In this document: piece by piece, positions 20,201-28,544 of the stretch
How positions within the stretch are numbered: position 1 is the stretch's first letter
How the letters are laid out: every line of letters starts with the position of its first letter
From: Aquaspirillum sp. LM1
Lineage (GTDB): Bacteria > Pseudomonadota > Gammaproteobacteria > Burkholderiales > Aquaspirillaceae
Direction: 5' to 3'
DNA: 64,000 bases
NCBI RefSeq assembly: GCF_002002905.1
Contig: NZ_CP019509.1
Coordinates: forward strand, 806,001-870,000
The notes under the pieces: model-generated
Seen by the model: the letters and a program-made list of their open reading frames with translations, nothing else
Database searches by the model: none
Told to the model about the DNA's origin: nothing
Position numbers and translations under genes: made by a program

Positions 20201-23023
20201 CAGCTGGTGCAGGCACACGCCTACTGGCGGCTGAAAGGCCTGGCGGTGGATCTGGTGATCTGGAACGAAGACCACGCCGGCTACCGCCAGTTGCTGCATG
20301 AGCAGATCATGGGCCTGATTGCCGCCGGAGTGGAAGCCAACCTTACCGACCGGCCCGGCGGCATTTTTGTCCGGGTGGCCGAGCAGATGTCTGGCGATGA
20401 CCGCATCCTGTTCCAGACCGTGGCCAGGGTGATCCTCAGCGACAGCCGTGGCAGCCTGACCGAGCAAATCCAGCGCGGGTCCAAGGACACCCGGCCACCG
20501 GCCCTGCCCCGGCTGCTGTCGCGTCCGGCCAGCGCGCCGCCACGCATTGGCGCGGCGGCGGCCATCACCCCGCCGGCCCCGGCGCTGCAGTTTTTCAATG
20601 GCCTGGGCGGCTTCAGTCAGGATGGCCGCGAATACCGGATTACCCGCACCCATGGCCACCCCACGCCGGCTCCGTGGGTGAACGTGCTGGCCAACGCCGG
20701 CTTTGGCACGGTGGTGGCCGACAGCGGCGCGGCGTACACCTGGTGCGACAACGCCCATGAATTCCGCCTGACCCCGTGGAGCGACGACGCGGTCAGTGAC
20801 AGCAGCGGGGAAACCTTTTACCTGCGTGACGAAGTGACCGGCACGTTCTGGTCACCCACGCCGCACCCCTGCGCCGGGCGCACGCCGTATGTGATTCGCC
20901 ACGGCTTTGGCTACAGTGTGTTTGAGCACGACGAAGATGGCATCCGCACCGACCTGACCGTATACGTGGATGTGGACGCTGCGGTGAAATTCTCTGTGTT
21001 GCAGGTGCGCAACCACTCTGGCCGCGCCCGCCAGCTGTCGGCCACCGGCTATGTGGAGTGGGTGCTGGGCGATTTGCGCCCGAAATCGGCCATGCATGTG
21101 CTGACCGAGCTTGACCCGGCCAGCGGGGCAATTTGTGCCCGCAACCCATACAGCGCCGACTTTGCCGACCGGGTGGCATTTTTTGACGCCGACGGTGCCA
21201 GCCTGGCCAGCCAGGTCAGCGTCACCGGTGACCGCCGTGAGTTTATTGGCCGCAATGGCAGCCTGAGCCAGCCAGCCGCCATGCGGCACACCCGTTTGTC
21301 CAACCGGCTGGGGGCCGGACTGGACCCATGCGCGGCGATTCAGGTGCCATTTGAACTGGCCGATGGCCAGGCGCGGGAAATCATTTTCCGCCTGGGCGTG
21401 CGTCTGCCTGCCGGCCACACCCTGGCCGACGCGCTGTCGCCGCGCCAGCGCGCCCCCGATGCCGCCCACCATGCGCTGGCGGCTGTGCATGACACCTGGC
21501 GCACCACCCTGGACAGCGTGCAAGTGGACACGCCCGATCCGGCGCTGAACCTGCTGGCCAACGGCTGGCTGACCTACCAGACGCTGTCCAGCCGGCTGTG
21601 GGCGCGCAGCGGCTACTACCAGTCGGGCGGGGCTTATGGCTTTCGCGACCAATTGCAGGATGGCATGGCGCTGGTCCACACCCGGCCCGAGCTGCTGCGC
21701 GAGCACCTGCTGCGCTGCGCGGCGCGCCAGTTTGCCGAAGGCGATGTGCAACACTGGTGGCACCCGCCGTCAGGCCGGGGCGTGCGCAGCCGCTGCTCTG
21801 ACGATTTTCTCTGGCTGGTGCAGGCCAGTTGCCGCTATGTGCAGGTGAGCGGCGACCACAGCGTGCTCGATCAGGAAGTGCCGTTCCTGCATGGCCGGCC
21901 CGTGCACCCCGGCGACGATGGGTACTACGACCTGCCCGGCCAGGCCGACACCCCGGCCAGCCTGTACCAGCACTGCATGCGCGCCGTGCTGCACGGCCTG
22001 CGCTTTGGCGCGCACGGACTGCCGCTGATGGGGTCGGGCGACTGGAACGACGGGATGAATCTGGTTGGCATTCATGGCCAGGGCGAAAGTGTGTGGCTGG
22101 GGTTTTTCCTGTACGACACCCTGCAGCAGTTTGCCCGGCTGGCGCGCAGCCGCCATGACCAGCGCTTTGCCGACCGTTGCCTGAGCGAGGCGGCCAGGTT
22201 GCAGCAGAATCTGGAGCAGCATGGCTGGGATGGCCAGTGGTATCTGCGGGCGTTTTTTGACGATGGCAGCCCGCTGGGCTCGCAGCACAATCCGGAATGC
22301 CAGATTGACTCGATTGCGCAAAGCTGGGCGGTGCTGTCCGGTGCCGGCGACCCGGCACGCGCCCGGCAGGCCATGGCGGCGGTAGACACCCGGCTGGTGC
22401 GCCGCGACCTGAAACTGGTGCAGCTGCTGGCACCGCCGTTTGCCACTTCGGCGCTTAACCCCGGCTATATTAGTGGCTACGGGCCCGGCGTGCGGGAAAA
22501 CGGCGGGCAGTACACCCACGCAGCGGTGTGGGCCAGCATGGCGTTTGCCGCACAGGGCGATGCGCCACGCGCCTGGGAGGTGTTCCGCATGATCAACCCG
22601 CTGCATCACGCTGATTCTGCCCAGGCGATTGCCACTTACAAGGTGGAGCCGTATGTGATGGCCGCCGACGTGTATGCCTCTGCCCCGCATCAGGGCCGGG
22701 GCGGCTGGACCTGGTATACCGGCTCGGCAGGCTGGATGTCGGTGCTGATCATGGAGTCCCTGCTCGGCTTGCACGTTGAGGCCGGGTACTTGCGCTTCAC
22801 CCCCTGCCTGCCCGCCGACTGGCCGGGTTTTACCCTGCGTTACCGTTACCGGCGCAGTCTGTACTGCATTGCCGTGCAGCAGTCGTTACTGCCGATGCAG
22901 GTGATCGTGGACGATGTGCTCCAGCCCGATGGCCGGATTGCCTTGCACGACGATGGCCACACCCATGCGGTGTCGGTGCGCTGCCCGTATGCCAGCCCCG
23001 CGCCCCGGAGCCCTGGGCAATGA
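14219..23023 (+). CDS. ndvB: Cyclic beta-1,2-glucan synthase (NdvB/Cgs type, GT84-GH94)
   Basis: This 2934-residue membrane protein is close to rhizobial NdvB and Brucella Cgs (about 2,850). In order: an N-terminal region, several transmembrane segments (about 420-480), a GT84 glycosyltransferase with D640-T-D642 in ITLDTDTQLP and the RRYRWIRGDW motif (785-794), a second membrane cluster, a glycoamylase-like region near 1465-1550 (GYNAVDTRLNYQYRAFGVPG), two carbohydrate-binding-like blocks, and a GH94 phosphorylase domain with GDWNDGMN at about 2607-2614. The GT domain makes a protein-bound glucan and GH94 trims it by phosphorolysis before cyclisation, yielding periplasmic glucans. The GTG start at 14219 has a GGAG site; the longer frame from 13844 overlaps rcnB and is not coding-like. 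The stop overlaps pgi (ATGA). Confidence 0.9.
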   Translation: MTARISTLATWLRQWRTRSDAGRVFLHGLPLDLPLRAELFSADQMELHGHTLAGQHTLHPRHCPDLLLGRLDDNAGLLLSGYGLLNAAVKAKRRLTPAGEWLLDNAYLIEEHIRTARQHFPKGYSRELPVLASGASAGLPRVYDIALEAIAHGDGRLDPESLNRFVAAYQGIAELKLGELWAIPIMLRLALIENLRRVGARVAQGMLHRNLADSWADQMIQTAESDPKSLILVIADMARANPPLVNSFVAALVRRLQGHSSALALPLTWIEQRLSECGQTIDQLVQSETQSQAANQVSISNSIGSLRLLAAIDWREFVENMSRVDQQLRQDPGGVYAQMDFATRDRYRHVIETLARRSPLSEVAIAGLAVELAQQGLNGPLPRRGHVGFYLIDQGQMALIARAKVRPSLRERWRHLGRTPPLLGYLGAVALLASSLSSGLLLMALADGLADWVIGLVTGLALLVSSQPALALVNWLATRLATPHALPRMDFTQGMAPSARTLVVVPTLLTSLPGVEALVEALEVRFLANRDPCLHFGLLTDFADAGTEHLPGDAALLQRAESRIAALNRKYPDTGQAGFFLFHRPRCWNPQEGCWMGYERKRGKLSALNALLRGRAGAAFSRIVGDTAILSEVRYVITLDTDTQLPRDAARLFAATLAHPLNQPHYDPVSQRVTAGYGILQPRMAVNLPSTNRSRYARLCGSEAGIDPYTRAVSDVYQDLFDEGSFIGKGIYHVDAFEQALDQRFPENRILSHDLLEGCYARAGLVSDVMLYEDYPGRYSADVSRRYRWIRGDWQIAQWLWPTVPGPDGTRLANPLSLLSRWKLFDNLRRSLAPATLVGLFVLGWTSIPSYLGWTLALVGMLTLPVLASSSLDGLSRPRDVSLGQHGRAVLTRLGRQLAQVGLHLACLPHEALFSLDAIARTLIRLGISHTRLLEWNPSGELQQAFERKAAHQPDPGGLGDLAHTCANLWVGPLLALTLLLALGGYRPVALLAAWPVLALWTAGPLLVWWLSRPLSRPTSPLSAGQTRFLHALARKTWGFFETFVTRQENWLPPDNMQEHPVTLIAHRTSPTNIGLSLLANLAACDFGYIAIGTLLTRTRHTLATLHRLERHRGHFYNWYDTQTLLPLMPLYVSSVDSGNLSGHLLTLRPGLLALADQPVLGARTFAGLDDTLTLLLDSAGDYRPAALDQLCHDIEWANDTAPNSLATVLYWLDALNVSALAVATLAPPDDGPRPNAEWPVWAQALQRQCQDALDDLVFLLPWARLSGDNSGLEALPGWASLPTLRDLAALAAGDAQADPEPPRASFALNTRQTELAALVRLAGQRASERLTSLAELAQQVGELARVEYDFLYDPARHLLAVGYHVESRRCDSGNYDLLASEARLSCFVAIAQGALPQESWFALGRTLTATDGETILLSWSGSMFEYLMPLLVMPSYDHTLLDHTCQAVVRRQIRYARQRGLPHWGISESGYNAVDTRLNYQYRAFGVPGLGLKRGLADDLVVAPYASMLALMVAPDAACQNLQRLAQSGMLGQYGMYEAVDYTASRLSRDQSSAVVRSFMVHHQGMGLLALAYLLLNRPMQRRFESDPCFQATTLLLQERIPAATASHFHAPDAEEVSPTLSGPEMPMRVFTRPDSPMPEVQLLSNGRYHVMVTHTGGGYSRWKDQAVTRWREDGARDHWGAFCYLRDLASQHFWSTAHQPTLKEADRYQAIFSEGRVEFRRSDHGYDTHTEIVVSPEDDIELRRVRITNCAQVQRTIEITSYAEVVLAPAMADALHPSFSNLFIDTEILADLQAIICTRRPRAQGEATLWMVHLMAVHGGEVGPASYETDRLRFIGRQRGLNDPQAMYGEAALSGSAGAVLDPIVAIRYGITLDPEQSTTIDVVTGVGDSREAVLALLGKYRDRHLADRVFDLAWTHSWVNLQQINASESDAQLYGQLAGSVIYANPALRADASVLARNQRGQSGLWGYAVSGDLPIVLLRIRDPANIELVRQLVQAHAYWRLKGLAVDLVIWNEDHAGYRQLLHEQIMGLIAAGVEANLTDRPGGIFVRVAEQMSGDDRILFQTVARVILSDSRGSLTEQIQRGSKDTRPPALPRLLSRPASAPPRIGAAAAITPPAPALQFFNGLGGFSQDGREYRITRTHGHPTPAPWVNVLANAGFGTVVADSGAAYTWCDNAHEFRLTPWSDDAVSDSSGETFYLRDEVTGTFWSPTPHPCAGRTPYVIRHGFGYSVFEHDEDGIRTDLTVYVDVDAAVKFSVLQVRNHSGRARQLSATGYVEWVLGDLRPKSAMHVLTELDPASGAICARNPYSADFADRVAFFDADGASLASQVSVTGDRREFIGRNGSLSQPAAMRHTRLSNRLGAGLDPCAAIQVPFELADGQAREIIFRLGVRLPAGHTLADALSPRQRAPDAAHHALAAVHDTWRTTLDSVQVDTPDPALNLLANGWLTYQTLSSRLWARSGYYQSGGAYGFRDQLQDGMALVHTRPELLREHLLRCAARQFAEGDVQHWWHPPSGRGVRSRCSDDFLWLVQASCRYVQVSGDHSVLDQEVPFLHGRPVHPGDDGYYDLPGQADTPASLYQHCMRAVLHGLRFGAHGLPLMGSGDWNDGMNLVGIHGQGESVWLGFFLYDTLQQFARLARSRHDQRFADRCLSEAARLQQNLEQHGWDGQWYLRAFFDDGSPLGSQHNPECQIDSIAQSWAVLSGAGDPARARQAMAAVDTRLVRRDLKLVQLLAPPFATSALNPGYISGYGPGVRENGGQYTHAAVWASMAFAAQGDAPRAWEVFRMINPLHHADSAQAIATYKVEPYVMAADVYASAPHQGRGGWTWYTGSAGWMSVLIMESLLGLHVEAGYLRFTPCLPADWPGFTLRYRYRRSLYCIAVQQSLLPMQVIVDDVLQPDGRIALHDDGHTHAVSVRCPYASPAPRSPGQ

Positions 23024-24672
23024 ACCGGTCACACAGCCAATTGCCGGCCTGGCAGGCGCTCCAGGCCCACGCCATCCAACTGGCCCCGTGTCATTTGCGC
23101 CAGCTGTTTGCCGACGATCCGCAACGCGGCCAGCGCTTCAGCGCCGAAGCCTGTGGCTGGTATCTGAATTACGCCAAAAACCGCATCACCGCCACCACGC
23201 TGGCCCTGCTGCTGCAACTGGCCAACGCCTGCCAGCTGCGCCCGCGCATCCAGGCCATGTTTGCCGGCGAGGCGGTAAATGTCACCGAGCAACGCGCGGC
23301 GCTGCACACGGCCTTGCGCCTGCCTGCCGGGGTGGCGCTGTGGCGGGACGGCGAGGATATTGCCGCGCAGGTGCATGCCGTGCTGGCGCACATGGCGGCG
23401 TTTACCGGGCAGGTGGTGGAGGGCCGCTGGCGTGGCTACAGTGGCCTGCCGATTCGCCATGTGCTGAACATCGGCATTGGGGGGTCTGATCTTGGCCCGG
23501 AAATGGTCTATCAGGCGCTGCGCCACTACCGGCACAGCCGGCTGGACTGCCGTTTTGTCTCCAACCTCGACCCCTGCGACTTCCGCGCCGCCACCGATGG
23601 CCTGAATCCGGCGGAAACGCTGGTGATTGTCTGCTCGAAAACCTTCAAGACCCAGGAAACCCTGGTCAATGCCCAGCGCGCCAGGGCGTGGATTGTGGCC
23701 GGGCTGGGCGACGAGCGCGCGGTGGCCCGGCATTGCGTGGCGGTGTCGGCCAATCGCGCTGCCGCTCAGGGCTTTGGCATTGACTGCGTGTTTGGCCTGT
23801 GGGACTGGGATGGCGGGCGTTATTCGCTGGATTCGGCGATTGGGCTGTCCACCATGCTGGCGATTGGCCCGGCGCAGTTTCACGCCATGCTGGCCGGGTT
23901 TCATGCCATGGACCAGCATTTTCTGCATGCGCCGCTGGCGGACAATCTGCCGGTGCTGATGGGGCTGCTGGCGGTGTGGTACAGCAGCTTCCTGGCCGCC
24001 CCCAGCGTGGCCATCCTGCCCTACGCCCACGATCTGAAACGCTTTCCGGCCTACTTGCAGCAACTGACCATGGAAAGCAATGGCAAAAGCGTCACCCTGG
24101 CCGGCAGGCCGGTGGATTATCCCACCGGGCCGGTGTACTGGGGCGAGCCGGGCACCAATGGCCAGCATGCGTTTTATCAGCTGCTGCACCAGGGCGGCCA
24201 GCTGATTCCGTGCGACCTGATCGGCTTTTGCCATGGCCTGACCGCAGACACTGGCCAGCACCAGCTGCTGGTGGCCCATTTGCTGGCGCAAGGCCAGGCG
24301 CTGGCGTTTGGCAACACCCTGGCCGAGCAGCGCGCCGACGGCGTGCCGGACTGGCTGCTGCCGCACCGCCGCTTTGCTGGCAACCACCCGAGCAACACCC
24401 TGCTGGCCGAGCGCCTGACCCCGGCCAGCCTGGGGAGCCTGGTCGCGCTGTACGAACACAGTGTGTTTACCCAGGCCTGCCTGTGGCAGATCAACCCGTT
24501 TGACCAATGGGGAGTGGAGCTGGGCAAGACACTGGCCAGGCAGATGCAGGCCGAACTGGCCAGTGCATCGGCGTCGGTCCGGCTGGACAGCGCAACCCTG
24601 GCGCTGATTGACTACTACCGCACCCACCAAGCATCCTCTCCCTGCGATTCGCGCAGCGCACCCACCCTCTAG
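23020..24672 (+). CDS. pgi: Glucose-6-phosphate isomerase
   Basis: The 550-residue Pgi has the sugar-phosphate site [13 protein letters not shown] (about residues 149-161), signature 1 ([16 protein letters not shown]) and signature 2 ([15 protein letters not shown]). It interconverts glucose-6-phosphate and fructose-6-phosphate. ATG 23020 overlaps the glucan-synthase stop by four bases, so translation is likely coupled. Phosphoketolase follows 13 bases after the stop. Pgi therefore sits between an enzyme consuming activated glucose and one cleaving fructose-6-phosphate. Confidence 0.96.
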   Translation: MNRSHSQLPAWQALQAHAIQLAPCHLRQLFADDPQRGQRFSAEACGWYLNYAKNRITATTLALLLQLANACQLRPRIQAMFAGEAVNVTEQRAALHTALRLPAGVALWRDGEDIAAQVHAVLAHMAAFTGQVVEGRWRGYSGLPIRHVLNIGIGGSDLGPEMVYQALRHYRHSRLDCRFVSNLDPCDFRAATDGLNPAETLVIVCSKTFKTQETLVNAQRARAWIVAGLGDERAVARHCVAVSANRAAAQGFGIDCVFGLWDWDGGRYSLDSAIGLSTMLAIGPAQFHAMLAGFHAMDQHFLHAPLADNLPVLMGLLAVWYSSFLAAPSVAILPYAHDLKRFPAYLQQLTMESNGKSVTLAGRPVDYPTGPVYWGEPGTNGQHAFYQLLHQGGQLIPCDLIGFCHGLTADTGQHQLLVAHLLAQGQALAFGNTLAEQRADGVPDWLLPHRRFAGNHPSNTLLAERLTPASLGSLVALYEHSVFTQACLWQINPFDQWGVELGKTLARQMQAELASASASVRLDSATLALIDYYRTHQASSPCDSRSAPTL

Positions 24673-24685
24673 CCGGAGATTTCCT

Positions 24686-27070
24686 GTGCACAGCCAACCC
24701 CTCCATTTTATCCTGCCAGCGCTTAGCAACGCGCTGCTGCAGCGCATGCACGCTTACTGGCAGGCGGCCAATTACCTGTCGGTTGGGCAGATTTACCTGT
24801 ACGACAACCCGCTGCTGAAGCAGCCGCTGGAGCTGGCGCACATCAAACCGCGCTTGCTGGGCCACTGGGGCACCACACCGGGGCTGAACTTTATTTATGT
24901 GCATCTGAACCGGCTGATCTGCCAGCATGATCTGAACATGATCTACCTGACCGGGCCTGGCCATGGCGGGCCGGGGCTGGTGGCCAACAGCTATCTGGAA
25001 GGCCGCTACAGCGAGGTGTACCCGGAAATCTCCCAGGATGAAGCCGGCCTGAAGCGGCTGTTCAAGCAGTTTTCCTTTCCGGGGGGCATTCCCAGCCATG
25101 TGTCGCCAGACACGCCAGGATCAATCCACGAAGGCGGCGAGCTGGGTTATTCGCTGTCGCACGCCTACGGCGCGGCATTTGACAACCCAGACCTGATTGT
25201 GGCCTGTGTGGTGGGCGATGGCGAAGCCGAAACCGGGCCGCTGGCCACCAGCTGGCACTCGAACAAGTTTCTCAATCCGGTACACGATGGCGCGGTGCTG
25301 CCGATCCTGCATCTGAACGGCTATAAAATTGCCGGCCCCACCGTGCTGGCGCGGATTCCGCATGTCGAGCTGGACGCGCTGTTTCGCGGTTACGGCTATA
25401 CCCCGTATTTTGTCGAAGGCGACGACGCCGAGCTCATGCACCAGAATATGGCCGGCACGCTGGACCGCGCGCTGGCGCATATCCAGGCCATCCAGCACGA
25501 CGCCCGCACCCATGGTTTCAGCCAGCGGCCCGCCTGGCCGATGATTGTGCTGCGCTCGCCCAAGGGCTGGACCGGGCCAAAGCAGGTAGATGGCAAACCC
25601 AGCGAAGGCACCTTCCGCGCCCATCAGGTGCCCATGGGCGAAATGAACCGGCCAGGGCATCTCACCCTGCTGGAAGACTGGCTGCTCAGCTATCAGCCAC
25701 AGCAGCTGTTCGACCCGGATGGCCGTCTGCGCGCCGACCTGGCGGCGCTGGCCCCCAAGGGCGAGCGGCGGATGAGCGCCAACCCGCACGCCAACGGCGG
25801 CCTGCTGCTGCGCGACCTGCGCCTGCCAGACTTTCGCGATTACGCCATCGACCTGCCCCATCCCGGCGCCGTCAAGGCCGAGGCCACCCGCTGCCAGGGC
25901 GAGCTGATCCGCGATGTGATCCGGCTCAACCCGCACACTTTCCGGGTGTTCAGCCCGGACGAAACCGCTTCCAACCGCTGGGGCGCGGTGTTTGAAGTGA
26001 CCCAGCGCTGCTCCACGGCGGAAATCCTGCCCGGCGATGAAAACGTCTCCGCCGAAGGGCGGGTGATGGAAATGCTCAGCGAACACCAGTGCGAGGGCTG
26101 GCTGGAAGGCTATTTGCTGACCGGTCGCCACGGGTTTTTTTCATCGTACGAAGCGTTCATCCATATCGTCGATTCGATGTTCAATCAGCACGCCAAGTGG
26201 CTGAAAATGGCCAATGAAATTGCCTGGCGGCGGCCCATTGCCTCACTCAACTACTTGCTGTCCTCGCATGTCTGGCGTCAGGACCACAATGGCTTCAGCC
26301 ATCAGGACCCCGGCTTTATCGACCATGTGATCAACAAGAAAGCCGAGGTCATCCGCGTGTACCTGCCGCCGGACGCCAACACCCTGCTGGCCGTCACCGA
26401 CCATTGCCTGCGCAGCCGCAATTACATCAATGTGATTGTGGCCGGCAAGCAGCCGGAAGCGCAGTGGCTGGACATGGACGCGGCGGTCAAGCACTGCAGC
26501 GCCGGCATTGGCATCTGGGAATGGGCCAGCAACGACCGGGGCAGCGAACCTGATGTAGTGATGGCCTGCGCTGGTGACGTGCCTACGCTGGAAACCCTGG
26601 CCGCCGTGCAACTGCTGCGCCAGCACTGCCCCGAGCTGAAAATCCGCGTGATCAATGTGGTGGACCTGATGACCCTGCCACCGCCGCACGAACACCCGCA
26701 CGGGCTGAGCGAGCGCGACTTTGACGACCTGTTCACCCGCGACAAGCCCATCATCTTTGCCTACCACGGTTACCCCTGGCTGATTCACCGGCTGACCTAC
26801 GCCCGCCACAACCATGCTCACCTGCATGTGCGCGGCTACAAGGAAGAGGGCACCACGTCCACCCCGTTCGATATGGTGGTGATGAACGACATGGACCGCT
26901 TTCATCTGGTGGCCGACGTGATCGACCGCGTGCCGTTACTGGCACCGCGCGCGGCCTACGCCAAGCAGGCCATTCGCGACAAGCTGATTGAGCACAAGCA
27001 GCACATCGCCCGCCATGGCGAAGATTTGGCCGAAATCCGCGACTGGCGCTGGGACACCGCCACCGGGTAA
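24686..27070 (+). CDS. xfp: Xylulose-5-phosphate/fructose-6-phosphate phosphoketolase
   Basis: The 794-residue thiamine-diphosphate enzyme has family length. Visible motifs are [17 protein letters not shown] near residue 90, the TPP motif [20 protein letters not shown] (about 176-195), [16 protein letters not shown], and [19 protein letters not shown]. It cleaves Xu5P or F6P with phosphate to acetyl-phosphate plus GAP or E4P. The start is GTG 24686 with a GGAG site 8 bases upstream; earlier in-frame codons overlap pgi and are not family-like. An inverted repeat follows at 27102-27131. Confidence 0.95.
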   Translation: MHSQPLHFILPALSNALLQRMHAYWQAANYLSVGQIYLYDNPLLKQPLELAHIKPRLLGHWGTTPGLNFIYVHLNRLICQHDLNMIYLTGPGHGGPGLVANSYLEGRYSEVYPEISQDEAGLKRLFKQFSFPGGIPSHVSPDTPGSIHEGGELGYSLSHAYGAAFDNPDLIVACVVGDGEAETGPLATSWHSNKFLNPVHDGAVLPILHLNGYKIAGPTVLARIPHVELDALFRGYGYTPYFVEGDDAELMHQNMAGTLDRALAHIQAIQHDARTHGFSQRPAWPMIVLRSPKGWTGPKQVDGKPSEGTFRAHQVPMGEMNRPGHLTLLEDWLLSYQPQQLFDPDGRLRADLAALAPKGERRMSANPHANGGLLLRDLRLPDFRDYAIDLPHPGAVKAEATRCQGELIRDVIRLNPHTFRVFSPDETASNRWGAVFEVTQRCSTAEILPGDENVSAEGRVMEMLSEHQCEGWLEGYLLTGRHGFFSSYEAFIHIVDSMFNQHAKWLKMANEIAWRRPIASLNYLLSSHVWRQDHNGFSHQDPGFIDHVINKKAEVIRVYLPPDANTLLAVTDHCLRSRNYINVIVAGKQPEAQWLDMDAAVKHCSAGIGIWEWASNDRGSEPDVVMACAGDVPTLETLAAVQLLRQHCPELKIRVINVVDLMTLPPPHEHPHGLSERDFDDLFTRDKPIIFAYHGYPWLIHRLTYARHNHAHLHVRGYKEEGTTSTPFDMVVMNDMDRFHLVADVIDRVPLLAPRAAYAKQAIRDKLIEHKQHIARHGEDLAEIRDWRWDTATG

Positions 27071-27101
27071 GTGCCCTGGGCGGCGGCTGGCGCGCGCAAG
27101 G

Positions 27102-27131
27102 TGCGCCAGCGTACCGACAAGCGCTGGCGCA
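27102..27131. terminator. Hairpin after phosphoketolase
   Basis: TGCGCCAGCG (27102-27111) pairs with CGCTGGCGCA (27122-27131). There is no T tract, so it may stabilise the mRNA end or act as a weak terminator rather than a classical one. Confidence 0.4.
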
Positions 27132-27198
27132 AGCGTCATCCTGCAACACTCGGCCCCCCGCCAATCGGGCGGGCGCGGCGAGTGATCGAGAGGCGAAC

Positions 27199-27378
27199 AT
27201 GAACAAGTCCATCGAATACAAGGCCACCCGTGGCCTGCTGAAATACGCCAGCCAGCGCCCGGCGCTGCCGGGACGGCGCGCCAGCGTGTCGGTTTCCCCG
27301 CCCACGCCGCTTAATGGCGTGGCTGCCCTGCCTGCCGCACTGAGCGAGCCTGGCCCGGCAGAACCGGCGGCATCATGA
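27199..27378 (+). CDS. Small basic protein coupled to CsbD
   Basis: This 59-residue reading frame begins MNKSIEYKATRGLLKYASQR and ends in an Ala/Pro-rich tail. A GAGAGGCGA ribosome site precedes ATG 27199. Its TGA overlaps the csbD ATG (ATGA at 27375-27378), which argues that it is translated. I recognise no domain. It could be a real small stress protein or a leader that couples translation of CsbD. Confidence 0.55.
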   Translation: MNKSIEYKATRGLLKYASQRPALPGRRASVSVSPPTPLNGVAALPAALSEPGPAEPAAS

Positions 27379-27581
27379 GCCTGCCCAGCGTGGACGCCCT
27401 CAAGGGCAAGTGGCAGCAGTACATTGGCGCCGCCAAGGTGGCGTGGGGCAAGCTCACCGAAGACGAGCTACTCAAAACCGAAGGCCGGGTGCAGGAACTG
27501 GCCGGACTGATTCAGGAGCGCTACGCCATCACCCGCGATGAAGCCCTGCTGCAGGTCAAGCGCTTCTTTGCCAAAAGCTGA
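27375..27581 (+). CDS. CsbD-family stress protein
   Basis: The 68-residue protein has the CsbD pattern: LKGKWQQYIGAAKVAWGKLTEDELLKTEG followed by LAGLIQERYAITRDEALLQVKRFF. It is small, hydrophilic and helical. CsbD proteins are induced by general stress in many bacteria; the molecular role is unknown. It is coupled to the 59-residue frame upstream. Its likely terminator (27908-27942) is now 326 bases away because the miniature element at 27586-27862 lies in between. Confidence 0.9.
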   Translation: MSLPSVDALKGKWQQYIGAAKVAWGKLTEDELLKTEGRVQELAGLIQERYAITRDEALLQVKRFFAKS

Positions 27582-27585
27582 ACGC

Positions 27586-27862
27586 CTAGTAGCCAGTCAC
27601 GTTGAAACACGATGGCTCACGTTCCACGACGAACCACTCGCCGCGCCCCACCGCGTCATTCCCGCGCAGGCGGGAATCCAGGCGTGTCCACAGCGTACAG
27701 CGGGGTGAGCGCTCATCAGCGCTACCTGCGCCATGCCCACCGCGCACGCTGTGGCGCGGTCTGGGTTCCCGCCTTCGCGGGAACGACACCTGAGGTGAAA
27801 CTCATGCCGAAAGCGGTCTAATCGCCTGTCAGTCGATTCAGATCATGGTGACTGGCTACTAG
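27586..27862 (+). mobile_element. Miniature inverted-repeat element, copy 1 (277 bp)
   Basis: Perfect terminal inverted repeats CTAGTAGCCAGTCAC (27586-27600) and GTGACTGGCTACTAG (27848-27862). Inside are two palindromes: ATTCCC-N8-GGGAAT at 27658-27677 and GTTCCC-N8-GGGAAC at 27765-27784. No transposase is encoded. Each end carries CTAG, so TA may be the duplicated target, as for IS630/Tc1-type elements. The second copy at 51338-51656 is the same element reversed. Confidence 0.85.
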
Positions 27863-27907
27863 CTACCCCCTGAAGCTTCTGTTGTGTCCATCCGATTCAG
27901 CGTCCTC

Positions 27908-27942
27908 AACCCGGCAGCCGCCATTTGGTGCCGGGTTTTTTT
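27908..27942 (+). terminator. Rho-independent terminator
   Basis: The stem AACCCGGCA (27908-27916) / TGCCGGGTT (27929-27937) is followed by seven T residues. It is the nearest terminator downstream of csbD, displaced by the inserted miniature element. Confidence 0.85.
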
Positions 27943-28108
27943 ATTTGCCGGCACACTGGGTGCGCCAGCACACCGACGCCCCTTGTCAGTGCGCGCATGC
28001 TGTGATCAGCGTTAACCGCAGGCCGCTCCGGCCCGAGGTGACGACCCGGCGCCCCAGGCGGCCACCCGGTCATTGCTTGCCGCCGCCGATCCCTTCAAGG
28101 AGTTCACC

Positions 28109-28426
28109 ATGTTCAGCTTGTCCCTGCGCCGTCTTGCGGCCCTGATCCTGTTTGCCTGCTACGTTTCCCTGACCGCCTGCGCGTCTACCGCGCACAGCGA
28201 AGGCACGGGTGAATACGTGGATGACACCACCATCACCACCAAGGTAAAAGCCGCCGTGCTGGGCGATTCCCGGCTGAAGTCGGCAGAAATCAATGTGGAA
28301 ACCTTCAAGGGTCGGGTGCAGCTCAGCGGCTTTGTCCGCTCCCAGGCCGATATCGACCGGGCCGTGACGCTGACCCGCAACATCAAGGGCGTCACCTCGG
28401 TGGCCAACGACATGCGCCTGAAGTAA
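28109..28426 (+). CDS. BON-domain lipoprotein
   Basis: The 105-residue protein has a lipoprotein signal ending in SLTAC (lipobox), then one BON domain: DDTTITTKVKAAVLGDSRLKSAEINVETF, VQLSGFV and DRAVTLTRNIKGVTSVANDMRLK. BON domains bind phospholipid or the cell envelope, as in OsmY and DolP. The AAGGAG ribosome site fixes the start at 28109. It heads a row of independently spaced envelope/stress genes on the same strand. Confidence 0.9.
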   Translation: MFSLSLRRLAALILFACYVSLTACASTAHSEGTGEYVDDTTITTKVKAAVLGDSRLKSAEINVETFKGRVQLSGFVRSQADIDRAVTLTRNIKGVTSVANDMRLK

Positions 28427-28442
28427 GCCTTCCCGCACCGAG

Positions 28443-28472
28443 TGGGGCCGGATGCGGCAATCGCCGGCCCCA
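28443..28472 (+). terminator. Hairpin after the BON lipoprotein gene
   Basis: The stem TGGGGCCGG (28443-28451) / CCGGCCCCA (28464-28472) is followed by TGCCCTTT. It is a strong stem with a poor T tract. Confidence 0.5.
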
Positions 28473-28544
28473 TGCCCTTTCTCCTCTCTCCTCCACTGCT
28501 GCACTGGCCAGGCCGCTGCAACAGCCCACCTCAGGAAACATCCC

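Noticed and set aside
27586-27862. Small open frames inside the miniature element
   Set aside because: They are read through the palindromes on both strands, lack ribosome sites, and are not kept in the second copy.
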